64,000 nucleotides of DNA from Stratiolaelaps scimitus (lineage: Eukaryota; Arthropoda; Arachnida; Mesostigmata; Laelapidae). Both the position numbers and the translations under genes were made by a program. Positions 50,022 through 63,141 of this stretch are shown one piece after another; within the stretch, counting starts at the first letter, position 1, and each line of letters starts with the position of its first letter. The notes beneath the pieces were generated by a model. It had not been told where the DNA came from. It searched no databases and worked only from the letters and a program-made list of their open reading frames with translations. Location: the NCBI GenBank assembly GCA_019614645.1, contig JABWDB010000004.1, positions 372,001 to 436,000 on the forward strand. The letters run 5' to 3'.

Positions 50022-53000
50022 GTAAGCTTGCTGTTGGAATACGTGAATCGAAACATTATCTACTCGTCCACGTTTGTGTTGGACGGTCAAGGTCGTAATA
50101 TGAGATGAAAAGGAACAGAAGTTTCAGCTAAAGTTTGGAAATATATATATATATATATATATATATGGCTGTCTTTATTTGGCGGATCCTGGTGGTCGCA
50201 GCATTCTGAAGCACGAACTGGAAGCGTATTGCATTGAACACAACGATCGTTAGTGGGTAATGGGAACGCAGCGTGCCATCGTGGGCTTTTGCTGTCGCAA
50301 ATACCGGAAAATCGACAGTGCCACACATTGGGCACATACAACTCGAAACTATATCCAATCATCCAACAGAACCTACGATCCTGAAAGGGTTCGTTTAATT
50401 AGTGTAAAAATAACATTTCGCACCGAGTGTTTAAGCATCTCTAGCACAGTTCAAATGCGTCCTGTCTCTCTCCGGGGACAAGACCACTCTCACGGCGCAA
50501 TGCTCATTTAATCTTTATCACTAGACCGGTCACGCACACATTTACAGATATTTAGTGACTACTGAAAGTCAAACAAAACATCGAGTTGCTGAAGTTGTAA
50601 TCTATGACCCATAAGGAGCCTGTTGCATTCATCCCGCTGACGCCAGTGTACCCCTTATCCATCGAATCGCTAATCGTGCGCACATAACCTCTCATGACGC
50701 TGTCAACGCATAATCGAGGCCAACATTTCGACCAGTGCAACATCGGTTGTTGTTGTTGTTGTTTCCACGTCGCATCAAGAAGACACTTGACATTGTTTGT
50801 CATCTTGGTTGTTGCTGAGCACGCGAATAAATTATAAGGCCCCCTCCTTGTCTGCCTCGTTCTCTCTAACAATAGCAACGCTGTGTACGAGAAGCGTATC
50901 GCATTTAGTTGCCACGCAGCTCATTAGTGCAAACGCAACGAGACATCGCCTATTGCCTATGTTATATTGATTGTGTTGTAACCTAGGCCCACTCTCCCCT
51001 ATATTAGTAAACTATTTATCCGCTAGCCTTAACCTAATTAGGTAGAACATTTCCAAGCAGGACAAATTTAACGACGGACACAATAGGGTAGTGCAAGCAC
51101 ACAAGCAGGCCAAGTGGTCCGCTCTAAATCCGGCGTTACGAGAAACGCAGCTCGGATACCAGATGTCGTCGATGGTAGCCGGTCGTGTTGTGATAAATTC
51201 TGTTCATTGTTTCATTCGATCCTGTTCTGTGCTGTTGCTATCGTCTGTGGAAGATCTCGATGATTTTTTTAGCTTCATCTAACTCATCCAAGGTCTCCCG
51301 AACGCAAAGGCCTACAGACGCTTGCCTCACGTCTAGACAAGTCTACACATGGACGCATGGAGAGGTTTCAGATAGCGTCCCTACTCCCTTTGGGACTTTG
51401 ATGAAAGGTCATTCTCGACCTAGCTAGGCAGGTAGCTGCCGTCGCCATTAATTCAATACGAAAGCGGACCTCGAAAGCCCTTTTGCCCATTGGCCGGCCT
51501 ACAGGTAAACAACAATTTAGATTCGATTCGGAATCATCTAATTGGCACGAATTTCCTACCGATACGTTCTGTCGACACATTGCTGCTGTTCAAGACCAAT
51601 GACGTATGAAAGGTGAACTGGAGAGATTTTGCGAAATGTTCATGGCAAAAGTTCACGAACGTCACAGACGACTAATTAAATGCTTGTTGATCACTATCGA
51701 AAGCATCAAATGTTGTGTGACCTTCGTAATCTGATAAATATGTATGCGATCGCCATATATTATACAATATATGTTTGTTATCGAGCACAAATCTACAAAT
51801 CTATGGTTGAACGAATCGATTAAGGGTTGGACGTATCCAATGCATCAACTAGATGTCTGTGTGTGCTGTCACAACATCTACGTAAGCTTAACATTGATTC
51901 ATGTCCCCTTCGCGCTCCTGCCGCGGGTAACATGTTGGACAGGCTGGAGCTGCTGAATCCCATTAGATAATACTATGCACAGGTTCGATCCCGCCCGTCG
52001 CACATTTGCATATAAAGGGATTGTCCGTCTTACGAGGCAATGCCGAAAGCAGTTGTACCGTAGACGGTACATGTATAAGGCTGAGAGTCAGCCTGGAAAA
52101 TTTACTTACAAGTGCTGGATTTCAGCCAGTTCCTTGCGGGGTGCTACACGTCCCAGCCGGATAGCGTGATACAAAAATCGTCTTCCACTGTCGCGTTTGA
52201 CACAATTCGATACCATAGCATACGTTCGATGCTATGGTATGGTGTCTCACGGCAGCGGCACATTTAATGGACGAGTGACGAGTGCCGGCGGCACAAATTG
52301 AGCGTGGACTTCTTCTCTTCACTGTGGATTATTATGCTTATGTTATAATAATCATTTGCACGTTTCTAGCTATGCAAGCGGCAATATGCTTCCACACGCT
52401 ACTTACCACTCTCGTCTATTATCGATCGTATTTCTCTAGCAGAAGGCAGACGACCTCGGAAAAGCTGCACTTTTTTATCCGGCAGAAACAGGGAGATCTT
52501 GCTTTGCCCTTCGATTGTTGTTACTTGACAGATAAAGGTAAAGCTTTATTGGTTTATTAAAGGAGCTGCAATTTCACAATGCTTAATCTCTCTCTTATAT
52601 GTCATCACGCAGCGGGGCTCAAACCCGCGGCCCCTCGCTTTCGACAGCCAGAGACCACTGAGCCGTCCAAGCCACCGCGTTGACACCGGTGAGACAATAG
52701 CGACTGATTTGCGCGAAGGTCAGACGAGCACGCGCAAAGGGGAGCAGCGCACTTTTGGGCCAGATGTGATTATCGCGTCGGATGACGGAACGCGCTCGGA
52801 TGGCGCGCAAGTCTTATGAGCAAAATGCATCTGCTGTTTTAGTTCCTAAACGTTGAGCCTTTTTCTGCTACCATTGCATTTTGATATGCACCACTATCTC
52901 TCTCTCTCTCTCTCTCTCTCGAGCAAGTTAGACGCCTCCCTATTGTGCGGCTGTTCATCTCGCGGGATGGTGACGAGGTGAATTTGTTGCGCGGCAACGA

Positions 53001-55528
53001 ATCGACTCGGATGAAAGACTACGAGGAAAACGGATAGCTGGGAGAGCCCGTTGTCACATAAGATGATATCTTATAACAGCTTTGAATGGTGCGTCAGTCT
53101 CTGCCAAATATGAATTCAGTAAAAATAAGCTTCATCAGAATATGCGTGTGAGAGAGCGGGGGAAAATGATGAGGGGGTGGGAGAGAGAGAGACAGGGAGA
53201 TTAGTATTCGTGAGTCTAAAGTTCCAATCCTGAGAAATGTATGCACAATTTCGATTCAGCCAACGCGTCCTGCCCTAAACGGCGAGCGGGTTTTCGCCAG
53301 CATTTGCACCTACCGGTTATACAGGTTACGCGAGTAGAGCGACTTTCTCAAATTCTGACCTGTGCCAAACACAAAATGTCGCCGGGATTACCTGGACGAG
53401 GAGGGAGGACGATGGGCGCCAAGGAAAAGTTCTTCGAACATATCCGATAGTGGCGGCAGCAGTAGCTGTAATAGCGTGTCGCCCGACGCTGTGGCTCGAG
53501 ATACGTGGTAGAATGAATATCTTCTGCGGAGGAAATTCGATGGCAACTCCGCCGCCAAGTTTCGCCTCGCCAACTAAAACTTCTACTGCCTCGCAGTGAA
53601 TGCTAGCGTGGGGTTCTATGAAGACCGAACGACGTGAGCGTAGGGTGTGTTGGAAATCGAGTTGGCTTCACCCAGTTTGTGTTTGCTTACGAAATACGGC
53701 AGTCAGTGATGATGTGTTCAAGGGAAAATACACTGTTTGAATAAAGCCGTCCTTCTATATAAATACAATGGGATATTGTTACCCACATATATGGCTGCCT
53801 GGGCTCACGTTGTTTTCCCGTATGCCCCTATACCACCGGACGAGTGACAGGCTTCAGCACATCGGATCTTCAGCAATACGCTCTTTGCTATCCAGCACTG
53901 CCGGTCGAATTGCACGTTCTAGCGCTCCGACCGAGAAGCCACCTCACATGACGCTTGGGAGTCAACAATCCAACTAAAGCCATCGGCTCGCTCCTTGGGG
54001 GTATTTCATTGCACTTCGATTTCGAATAGATACGGGCGATTCGACTTTGTTCCTGCCACTTTGAGAAACCCTTCCGGCCAGTAGACAGAGCTACCTATTC
54101 CATCGTGAATTTGCTCTGTCATTTCAAGAATAGATAGACATGGCTGTGTTCGGTGTTTCTCTCTCGTTGCTTTGCTACTGTTAAAGCTGCTCACATCTCT
54201 CACCCTCGATCTCATACTCCTGGCAACGCTGCGCTGCCAGCTAGCTTCTTGTCTACCTAACCTTAAGCTAGTCTAACCTTATAGGAAATTCAGACCACTT
54301 CAGCGATGGTACGGCGTTCGACCATGTGCAATATTCATTATTTGATAGTGGACAGGCTGCATTGCAAAGTTGTCGAACGGCGAATGCAGCCATTGGACGT
54401 TGTTTGAGTAGTACCTAAAGCGGTTAGCTACGGTTGGCGCAAGTCCTGAGAGGATGCTAGATCACTCGAGTATCTCCGGCCGGAGAAGCCTTCTCTTCAG
54501 GGATTCGGTTGCTCAACCAGGTTCCGCCTGTTGATCGAAGCAGTCTATACAAACTGAATACGATACAAGTACCCGTCTAGACCACGTCGTTGAGGATTAC
54601 GATGGTTTCCAGCAGTGTCATTAATTTGACCTGCTACGCCTGACTTTGTTCAATAGCAGCTATTCGGCAGCGCCACAACACTACCGGGGGGTTGTCGGAC
54701 AACCTGTCTCGCTGGGATAAGTTGTGCAAGCTTTTTTTTAGGAGATGCACACATATTGTACACCAAGGAAGATTCAAACGATTGAAGGAAAAATATACGA
54801 AGTTCAGACAGGGCATGTGCACTAAGTGGACCGAGTAGTCAAGTGAACGACCTTTAAAGTGGAGGAGACGAAACGCGTCGTATTTTTGACACATCAAGAG
54901 TGGTGCCCGTCAATAGGCAAACAAACTTCTAAGTAAATGATCAACCGCCCATCAGTGACATTTTGAATGTATAACCGTACAGATGACCGGCATTTTCCTG
55001 TATTAGGTTAGGTTACTTCTCGTCACCTGTGCACTACCCAGAGCATGGCCGAACCCAGAGCGATCATCTCAATGCCCATCCACTAATCTGCCGTTCCACA
55101 TTCGAAGACTTGCTACTGCCTCAACTTGAGTCGCGTTCTTTCTTAAGTGGCTTCTTCTTTGAGGAGACTCCGCTGAGTCGCGATCCCGCGTGCGGTCATT
55201 GAGAGGTCAAATTGTCATTTTCAATACGTTTTGTGCCAGTTATTCTCTGCAGTAGCAGCTCAACAGAGGAAGCGCATTTCGTTTGATCTAAACGCCTGCG
55301 TAACACATAATGGAGCTGTATTGTGCATTTCCTTCACACAACCAAAGTGGCCTGATTGGAGAATATAATGAAGCAGACACCTGTGCAGTGAATGGGTGAA
55401 TCCTTGATTTTCAAGGAATCTCCCAAAGGGGCAACCCACCTAGGGCATCTACGAGTTCCCAGAGACGATTACGCCCGAAAATGGAGATTCTATGCAAATC
55501 GGGCCTCTGGGCCCCGCTAGCCTCCCCG

Positions 55529-55568
<40 letters not shown>

Positions 55569-58500
55569 TTGTTGTTCAGCTTGGCAGCAGACGATACAGA
55601 ATGTGAAGGGGATTCTTTAGCGGTGGAGGCGACGAGAAACTGAACATATTCCGTAACAATGGTGCATAGGCGTAAGGAGAGACATGAGTGTGTACGTGGA
55701 ATATTTAGCGGATGAGAGTGGGGAATTTAGCGTATTTGTGTGTACGTATACGACGCAATAGCTAACTTGTAAAGAGCACAACGACGTGTTAGCAGCCGAT
55801 ATATAAATTAAAAGTTTTGGCAGGACAATTTGAAACACATACATATTTATATATATATATATAAAATAAAATTTATTCAAACACACAATAATTAGGAATT
55901 CTTGGCGGGGATTAATTGCGGGCGGGGGCCGAGGCCGACATTGTCCCGAGGAAGAGATGGCATTGTCTCTCTGCATAAAATTATTTCCAAAATATATATT
56001 ATCACAGTCTATTATATATATATATATATATAAAGTTAGTGATAGCATATATTTTGGAAATAGTTTTTGGCACAGCCGCGCAATATAATTTCGATCCCAA
56101 AAAAGGCAAGTGTGGAGAACAAAAGGGTACATTCGTGTATTCCCCAGTAGCGGGTATAATCTTCTCTTGCAGTAGACCGCGTTCTACTGCAATAGCAACC
56201 TCTGCCTTTTTTTTTGGAACACACTGTTAAATGCATACGCACTAACCCCGAGCTTCACGCAAATGGTTTTTGCCCGAGAGTGTGGCCCATTGCTGGGTTC
56301 ACTAAAAGCCACTAACCTCTACCCTTACTTAGTTCTTTCAAATGACTAGTCTCGCTTCATGAGTGCCGAAGAACGTTGACCCATATAGAAACCTAGATGT
56401 GATCACATTGCATGAAACAAGTTCAATGTTTTAGTCTTGATTCGAAACTGCAGTTCTGCCACATAAAGAAGCTGGATAGAAACAAAAACCAACTCGTTAT
56501 TTCGCTTCTTCATCGTTCTGCCGAACTCCAGCTTAATGATAAAAAAAATACCCATCTGTTTTAAGAAGCCCCACCAAGCGCGATCTCATCGGCAGAAAAA
56601 AATTCGAGAATCCTCATGGCACCAAAAATCTGATCACGATCACTAAAAGTGCTCACTGCTCGATGGTATCCATTTTCAAACCCACGTTCCCTTGTCGGAA
56701 AACAATGACTTGTCTCATATAGTGCGAGTCCCATCTGGGCGTGGTATCTTCGGTTATACTGTAGGCATACTTTAAGTTTAGGAATAAGGCTTCAAAGTTA
56801 CCTGCGTGACTTCTATGCGAACTTTAACATTTTGTGGTCATGTTCTTTGTATGCGCCATTTCAGGGGTATTATCTGGGACCGTGACGAAGTGTTTCATCT
56901 TCACTCAAATGGAACACATTCGCTCATATCAAAGGAAAGTGATCTTGAAATTCCCACGCACTTCAAATGCGGTAAGAAACTGGCCATCATTTGTCTTGCT
57001 TGCTTGTTTTGTTCTTGTCGTTCGTACGATGTTACCCTGACAATATCACGGTTGTTTCGAAGGACTATAGAAATCCATTTGTTTTTTTTTACAAAGATGT
57101 GATACAAGCTAACGAGACCACTCGGAATGACTACCGACTGCAGTACTATGTCTGAGCGTCGACGAGTTAGACAGAGCAGTGGCTCGCTTTCAAAATTAAG
57201 AACCTCTGGTTCGAATGGACATGAATGTATTATCCTATGTGCGTTACACAACCTATTGGTAAAATCCTTAGAGGTAAAGACCTGCCCAAGCTTCTAGATA
57301 TCTATCGATTTATCTGTTAGCATAGCGTGCCCCTGAGCAATCAATCATACATCGAGCGATTACACATACGGTAAAGGGACCAGGACGAGTAGGTGGATCG
57401 ATTTACGCGATATAGGCTGCATTCATTATTTACGTAAAGGTCGCTGCTCTCTCTCTCTCTAGATTTTATTCACATTTCCGGACCCGTTGCTCATGCTTCC
57501 GTCAATCATTCATTCGATTAACCTTTAAATTGGATTCCGAAAATCCTCAGGATTTGATGGGGCAACGAAGGCCGACAATGTCGGCGGCGAAACCTCGAAA
57601 GGACGAATTCGACGTAAACGAGGGGTGGCGGCATTAACAGCTCTCAAGCGAGGTCCCTCGGGAGCCAACGGACAGTCGCGTTTCGTTGAGATGGTTATGG
57701 TTCATGACCATCAGCAATTCGTGAAATTTGAAAGGGACGAGAAGAAATTATTCGACCGAAGTAAACAGGTAAGATCAATGTCGATTAGGCACACGACATC
57801 GTCGAGCCCGACGGCCTGGCGCTGCATTCATGTGCGCCGGGCAACCGGAGGAGACACGTAGGAGCATGGGTTCGATCCCCACCGTTGCACATTTTCATTT
57901 AAAGGGGTCCGTCTTACGAAGCAATGCTAAAAGCGGTACCGTGGACGTTAAATATTCACTGAGAGTCAGCCCGAATAAAAAACAATATAGCGACGTCAAA
58001 TATTCCTCGAAACATAGTTCCTGTCGACACTTAAATGGTACTTCTACGTGGTGCATACGGGCGTAAATTTTCTTCTTTGGCTTGACTTTCCTTTATACTT
58101 TCTACGAACATCTACCAGTTGGTCATGGTGCGGTACGTGAAACCCAATTCCACCTTCTCAGGAGGAATGAACTTCGTTTGGTACTCGCGTCTCATTCGAA
58201 TGTGAATCAAGTTAAGCCGTTCCAAAAAGCAAATAAGATGGACAACAAGGTCGGGTGCAGGCGGTCAGCGGAAAATACGCATTTCACATACGCGAACATT
58301 CGCACGTATATGGTGCTTGCCGGCACAATGTATCCAGCAAATCAAAACCGCACCCTTTAATTCCTCCCTCAAGCACAGGTCCGCTTTGTACTGTCTCACA
58401 TCGCCTCGTAGAATGCCAACGGATGAATTTTGTTAGAGACCGAGATTACCTCGACGCGTCAGCGATCGTCTAGACGTCGGCTAGACTCGTAGGCCGTCCG

Positions 58501-61500
58501 ATCGACGATTCGCCAACCAAGCCGCTTCTTCGATGAGACCGATTAGGGAAGGCTGCCTTACACATCGTGCTCGCCCCTCTCCATCACGTTGACGCGTGGT
58601 GTCGGCTTTGAGCTGCTGCAGGAGGTGTCCCCCGGAAAGTTTTGCGTTGATGTACGTCTCGCCGAGGTTGCCCTCGAGTGCAGAACGTGTTACGCGTGGC
58701 GTTGCGCGGAAACCCTGTAATGGAGTGCGATAGAATGTCATGTTGATAGGATGTCATCATGCTCGGATCGTTCAGGAGGTTCACTCGGAGAAGGCCAACT
58801 ATTTATTAATATCAGCTATATCAACGTGGCATCTCCTTTATCGTGCACCACCACTGTAATTTAGCTGATTAATGGGATGCATAACGCAGGAATAGACGTA
58901 GTATTTGTACGTATTTGTATATGACTTGTACCTGGACGACGGCGTTATCGATGATCACAGCAGTTTTCCCTCGTAACATGCGAAATGTTCACAGGGACAA
59001 TCTTTTGAGCTATTTTTCACCTGAAATTAAACGGTACTTTTCAATTACTTACCAAAATCACGACATAATTTAAATGTTGATATTAGATGTTGAGTTACGG
59101 CGAGCAATGTCTCAGATAATTTGATCATGATGCGCAATTTATACGAATGCGTATTTTACGACCCTCCGCACCTCCAGTAGTATTGTGATAACATCGACAA
59201 ATTTGAAACTGATTTTTCAATTTTTTTCCGAATTTCATGTTTATTTCGCTCGTTTCATTATCTCGATCAGGTGGCAAATATCGTCAATGCCCTGTATGCG
59301 CCACTGAACATCTTCGTGGTTCTGGTCGGTGTCAAGGTGTGGTCACAGCGGGACGAGATCGAGGTGGACGCCAACGCGGAGAAGACTCTCGACAATTTTC
59401 TCCGCTATCGAATGGAAATCCTTGCGCGCAGTATGCCCAACGATAATGCTCAACTCGTCACGTCAGTACTAGCCACTTGGCCATTTCGACTTTGTTGAGA
59501 CTTGTTAGACATACGCCGCGTCTCTTATGGATAAGCGTAGTTAATTATTTCCTTCGACGATGTTTTTTGGTACCCTTCAAAGGATTCCTTGGTGAAACAT
59601 GGTGAAGACAGACTAATGGACTATGCGAATGAACATGTGAATGGAGATACAGAAATACTGATTAAGTTTTAATTAGTAACGAGAGATATAAAAATATTAT
59701 GGCGTTTTCGATAGGGTATAATGAAGGTGCACAGCACCGTCAACAACTTTGGTACCATTTCGAGTGTCGGCGCCAAACATTTATTGTTTGTTAAGGTTTG
59801 TAGCTAACCTTTTCTCTATTCAAGTTCAAGGAAAGTGGTAATTTTAATCAGGTACGGTTGTTAAACGGTACTTACCACTCAGTAGCTCTAGGCCACATCT
59901 GGCGCCATTGCAAAACAAATGAGCTTTTTGTCACGATAGTTAATTTAGCTGACGTGAATGTCTCTGTCTCTACACCTGAATCGGACGAAGGGCCGATTGG
60001 TGCATAGCAGATTTTGCTTGAAAATTCGAAAACATGTCAAATTGTCCCAAAACGCGGTGGGAAAAAAACGCGCAATTATCTGCTAACAGCTAATAAGGAT
60101 ATATTTATGAGGAATTGTAGTATGTTTGGCTGATCACACAACGACTCTAGGCTCACGCTGTATACGCATCGAGTTATCATCCTTCCCATTACTTATATTA
60201 ACATCCAGATTATACACGCTGTGTTCCAAATGATCCGACTAATCCGTTCACAGATTTGTTTACTCCAGTTGACCTGTTGAGTCCCTTGCTTGAGCCTGAA
60301 TCTACAACTCGTTCACCTATTCACATATATGTATTTTAGGGACGTGACCTTCGACAAAGACGTAGTCGGCAAGGCGCTGAAAGGTCCAATCTGCACGTTC
60401 CAATATTCGGGCGGCGTAAATAAGGATCACCACGAGTCTGTCGCCGTCGTGGCCGCGACCATCGCGCACGAGCTAGGACACAATTTTGGCATGGAACACG
60501 ACGATCTAGGACAGTGTCAGTGTCCTCAGTCGCGATGCGTCATGTATCCAGCGTCGAATATTAACATACCGCCAACGGCCTGGTCGTCCTGCTCGATCGA
60601 GGCCATCGATGTGACATTCTCGCAGCATATGGACCACTGTTTGCGCAATCTTCCAAAACGGATCGTTGGGCCGTCGTGCGGCAACGGCCTCGTCGAGGAA
60701 GGCGAGGAGTGCGACTGCGGGCCGGAGCATCTGTGCACGACGCGTTGCTGCAATGCACGAACGTGCAAGCTGGCACCGGGCTCGATTTGCGGCCATGGAG
60801 CATGCTGCGATCTGGAAACCTGCCGGCCGAAACCTCCTGGATTGAGATGCCGGGCCGAGAGCGGCGAGTGTGATCTATCAGAGCACTGCGACGGACAAAG
60901 GCCGGACTGTCCGGCCGATGTCTTCAAGGCCAACGGTGTTAAGTGCGGTGATGGAAATGTTAGTATATACATATCATATATATATTCTAAGTCAGATTAT
61001 CCTGACCTTGTTTTTACACACCTTTATCATATTTTTTTCCGCGAGAACTTAAGCATTGTTGAACTGCAGTTCCGAAAATAAACCTCAAATGAAATGAAAA
61101 TGAAATATATATATATATATATCTTATGCATATGTATTGTAACTAACAAATTGTACGAATATTGTACTTGATTAATTCATTGTTGTTGCACGCGTAAGCT
61201 ACGCCCATCATGCTGATGGTGGCGTCTCCGTGCCCAACGATATACTCTTCGACAACATATCAAGGGACAAATCACAAAAGGAATACACATTCTTGCGTTT
61301 AACCCAACATTGAAAATGTTAATATGAGGCCGAATATATCTCAGGCAGAGCTCGAGTTAAGCTAACACAGAGATATATTCAATGTTCACGATTTGTTTTG
61401 CCGCTCCCTGTTCGTTTAATCTAAATATCAGGCATACTGTTACATGGGGTCGTGCTCGAGTCACGATATGCAGTGCAAGAAGCTCTGGGGCCCCACAGGA

Positions 61501-63090
61501 AGTATCGGACATCATTCCTGCTTCCAGGTTAACGTGAATGGCACACAGTTCGGCAGTTGCGGATATGACAAGGTTCGAAAAACCTTCGCCAAATGTAAAC
61601 CCAAGTACGTACCGCACGAAGAGATACAGATCGGCCTTTGCTAAACGCCTCAAGCTGCCAGGTGGCGTTCGTAATTAACAAACGGATGTACAACTAGGAT
61701 ATCATGAGATTAAGGCGACAGTATAATAATCGAAACTAGGCACTCTGACTAAATGCTATTTCATAGAGTATATTCGTGTCAATATCCAATACATCGCTAA
61801 CGGCGAAGAGTAGTTAATTAATTGAGACGTTTTTGCTTTACAACTTCATCACATACTGTACTGTTTGCTAATTGGTGATTACCTGTTCCATTGGCTGTAT
61901 TCATATTCGTTGTTGCCGTCATCAGAGACGTGATGTGTGGCACGCTTCATTGTACGCATCTCAACGAACGGCTCGAGTATGGGATGCTGTCAGCTGCTAA
62001 ACTGTCAAGGTTCTTCCTTCGAACGGAAAAGGAGTCTCATACTTGCCGGTGAGTGTTCATTTCAATCGTCACTGAAAAGCACGACTTTATAAACGGAAAA
62101 TGGAACAGCCTTTTTCATATGACTAGTATTACTGACGCTTATGGAGAGCTGAATTTTAAAATGTGTAGCCACATCCAGGCGACAATATCGTCTGTTGTTA
62201 CGATACCACACAATCTTGATAAACTGAAGAACACATCGCCGGACTCGAGTGTGTTCCATCAACTGGACGTTTGCGTTGATACTCCATTAAATGGGGCCGG
62301 ATAATTGCAAGCCGTATCTACGTATTACTCATGCGTTCGATTCGAAGGACAAATTCGTCCTTCCTATTTTATGCATTGTATGTTCTAGAATAATTCTAAG
62401 TCGAACTTGTCCCCGCTCCTTGTTCTGCGTTACGATCCATATAGCTCGGCTATCGTGGACCTTGGGGCTACGGATCCGGACCCCGGCCAGGCGGCGAACG
62501 GCGCTGCGTGCGGTTCCAACCGGGCGTGTTTGAATGCACGCTGTGTCGAACTTGCCCAGCTGGAATCCCCGCCGTGTGAATACAGGTGCTTCGGTCACGG
62601 CGTCTGCAATCATTTGGGACACTGTCATTGTGAAAACGGTTACGCTCCGCCCTACTGTAACTTCCCTGGAAATGGCGGCTCAATCGATAGTGGACCGCTC
62701 AGCAATCCTGACGGTATGTCGAATTGGCAATGTATCTAAAATCGTACTTTCGCGCTGTACGCTCTTCTCGATGGCGCCAACGAGTATGGCATGCATTAAT
62801 GGTCGTTCGACGCCTCATACGTAATCGCATATACAACAAAGCATAATATGCAGTGTTATGCAACCGCTTTGAGCAAGATCCTTGTAACATCATTGTTTTT
62901 CTTTGCTATTCGCTAATGGCGACATTGTTCATGAGATGCAAAGATCCATTGGTCTATCACGCATAGCTCAACACGGTCAGAGAGCTAGCTCATGAAAACG
63001 CTAAGTGTTTCAGTTGTTCGCCTTGTATTCAATTTCTGGCCGTGCTAATTGAACGTTGTGGTTTTATTCCGTAATGGTGGTAGGTAAATC

Positions 63091-63141
<51 letters not shown>

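Larger units (their letters stand above)
50022..56864 (+). other. large ADAM intron, about 6.8 kb
   Basis: Bounded by GTAAGC and ATTTCAG. It contains (TA)n at 50141-50166, 55533-55565 and 56013-56032, (CT)n at 52897-52920, SINE A copy 5, SINE B copy 2 and a 12-bp hairpin at 52210-52240. No other exon was recognised. Confidence 0.75.

Noticed and set aside
58481..58784. Minus-strand frames downstream of SINE copy 6 as a gene
   Set aside because: Two overlapping minus frames with no motif, inside an ADAM intron; more likely old repeat sequence.
60506..60972. Minus-strand frames of up to 148 codons
   Set aside because: They are antisense shadows of the ADAM catalytic/disintegrin exon and have no domain of their own.
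60340..62713. ADAM11/22/23-type (catalytically dead) or soluble metalloproteinase
   Set aside because: The zinc motif is intact, and the stalk, transmembrane helix and proline-rich tail match membrane-anchored meltrins.
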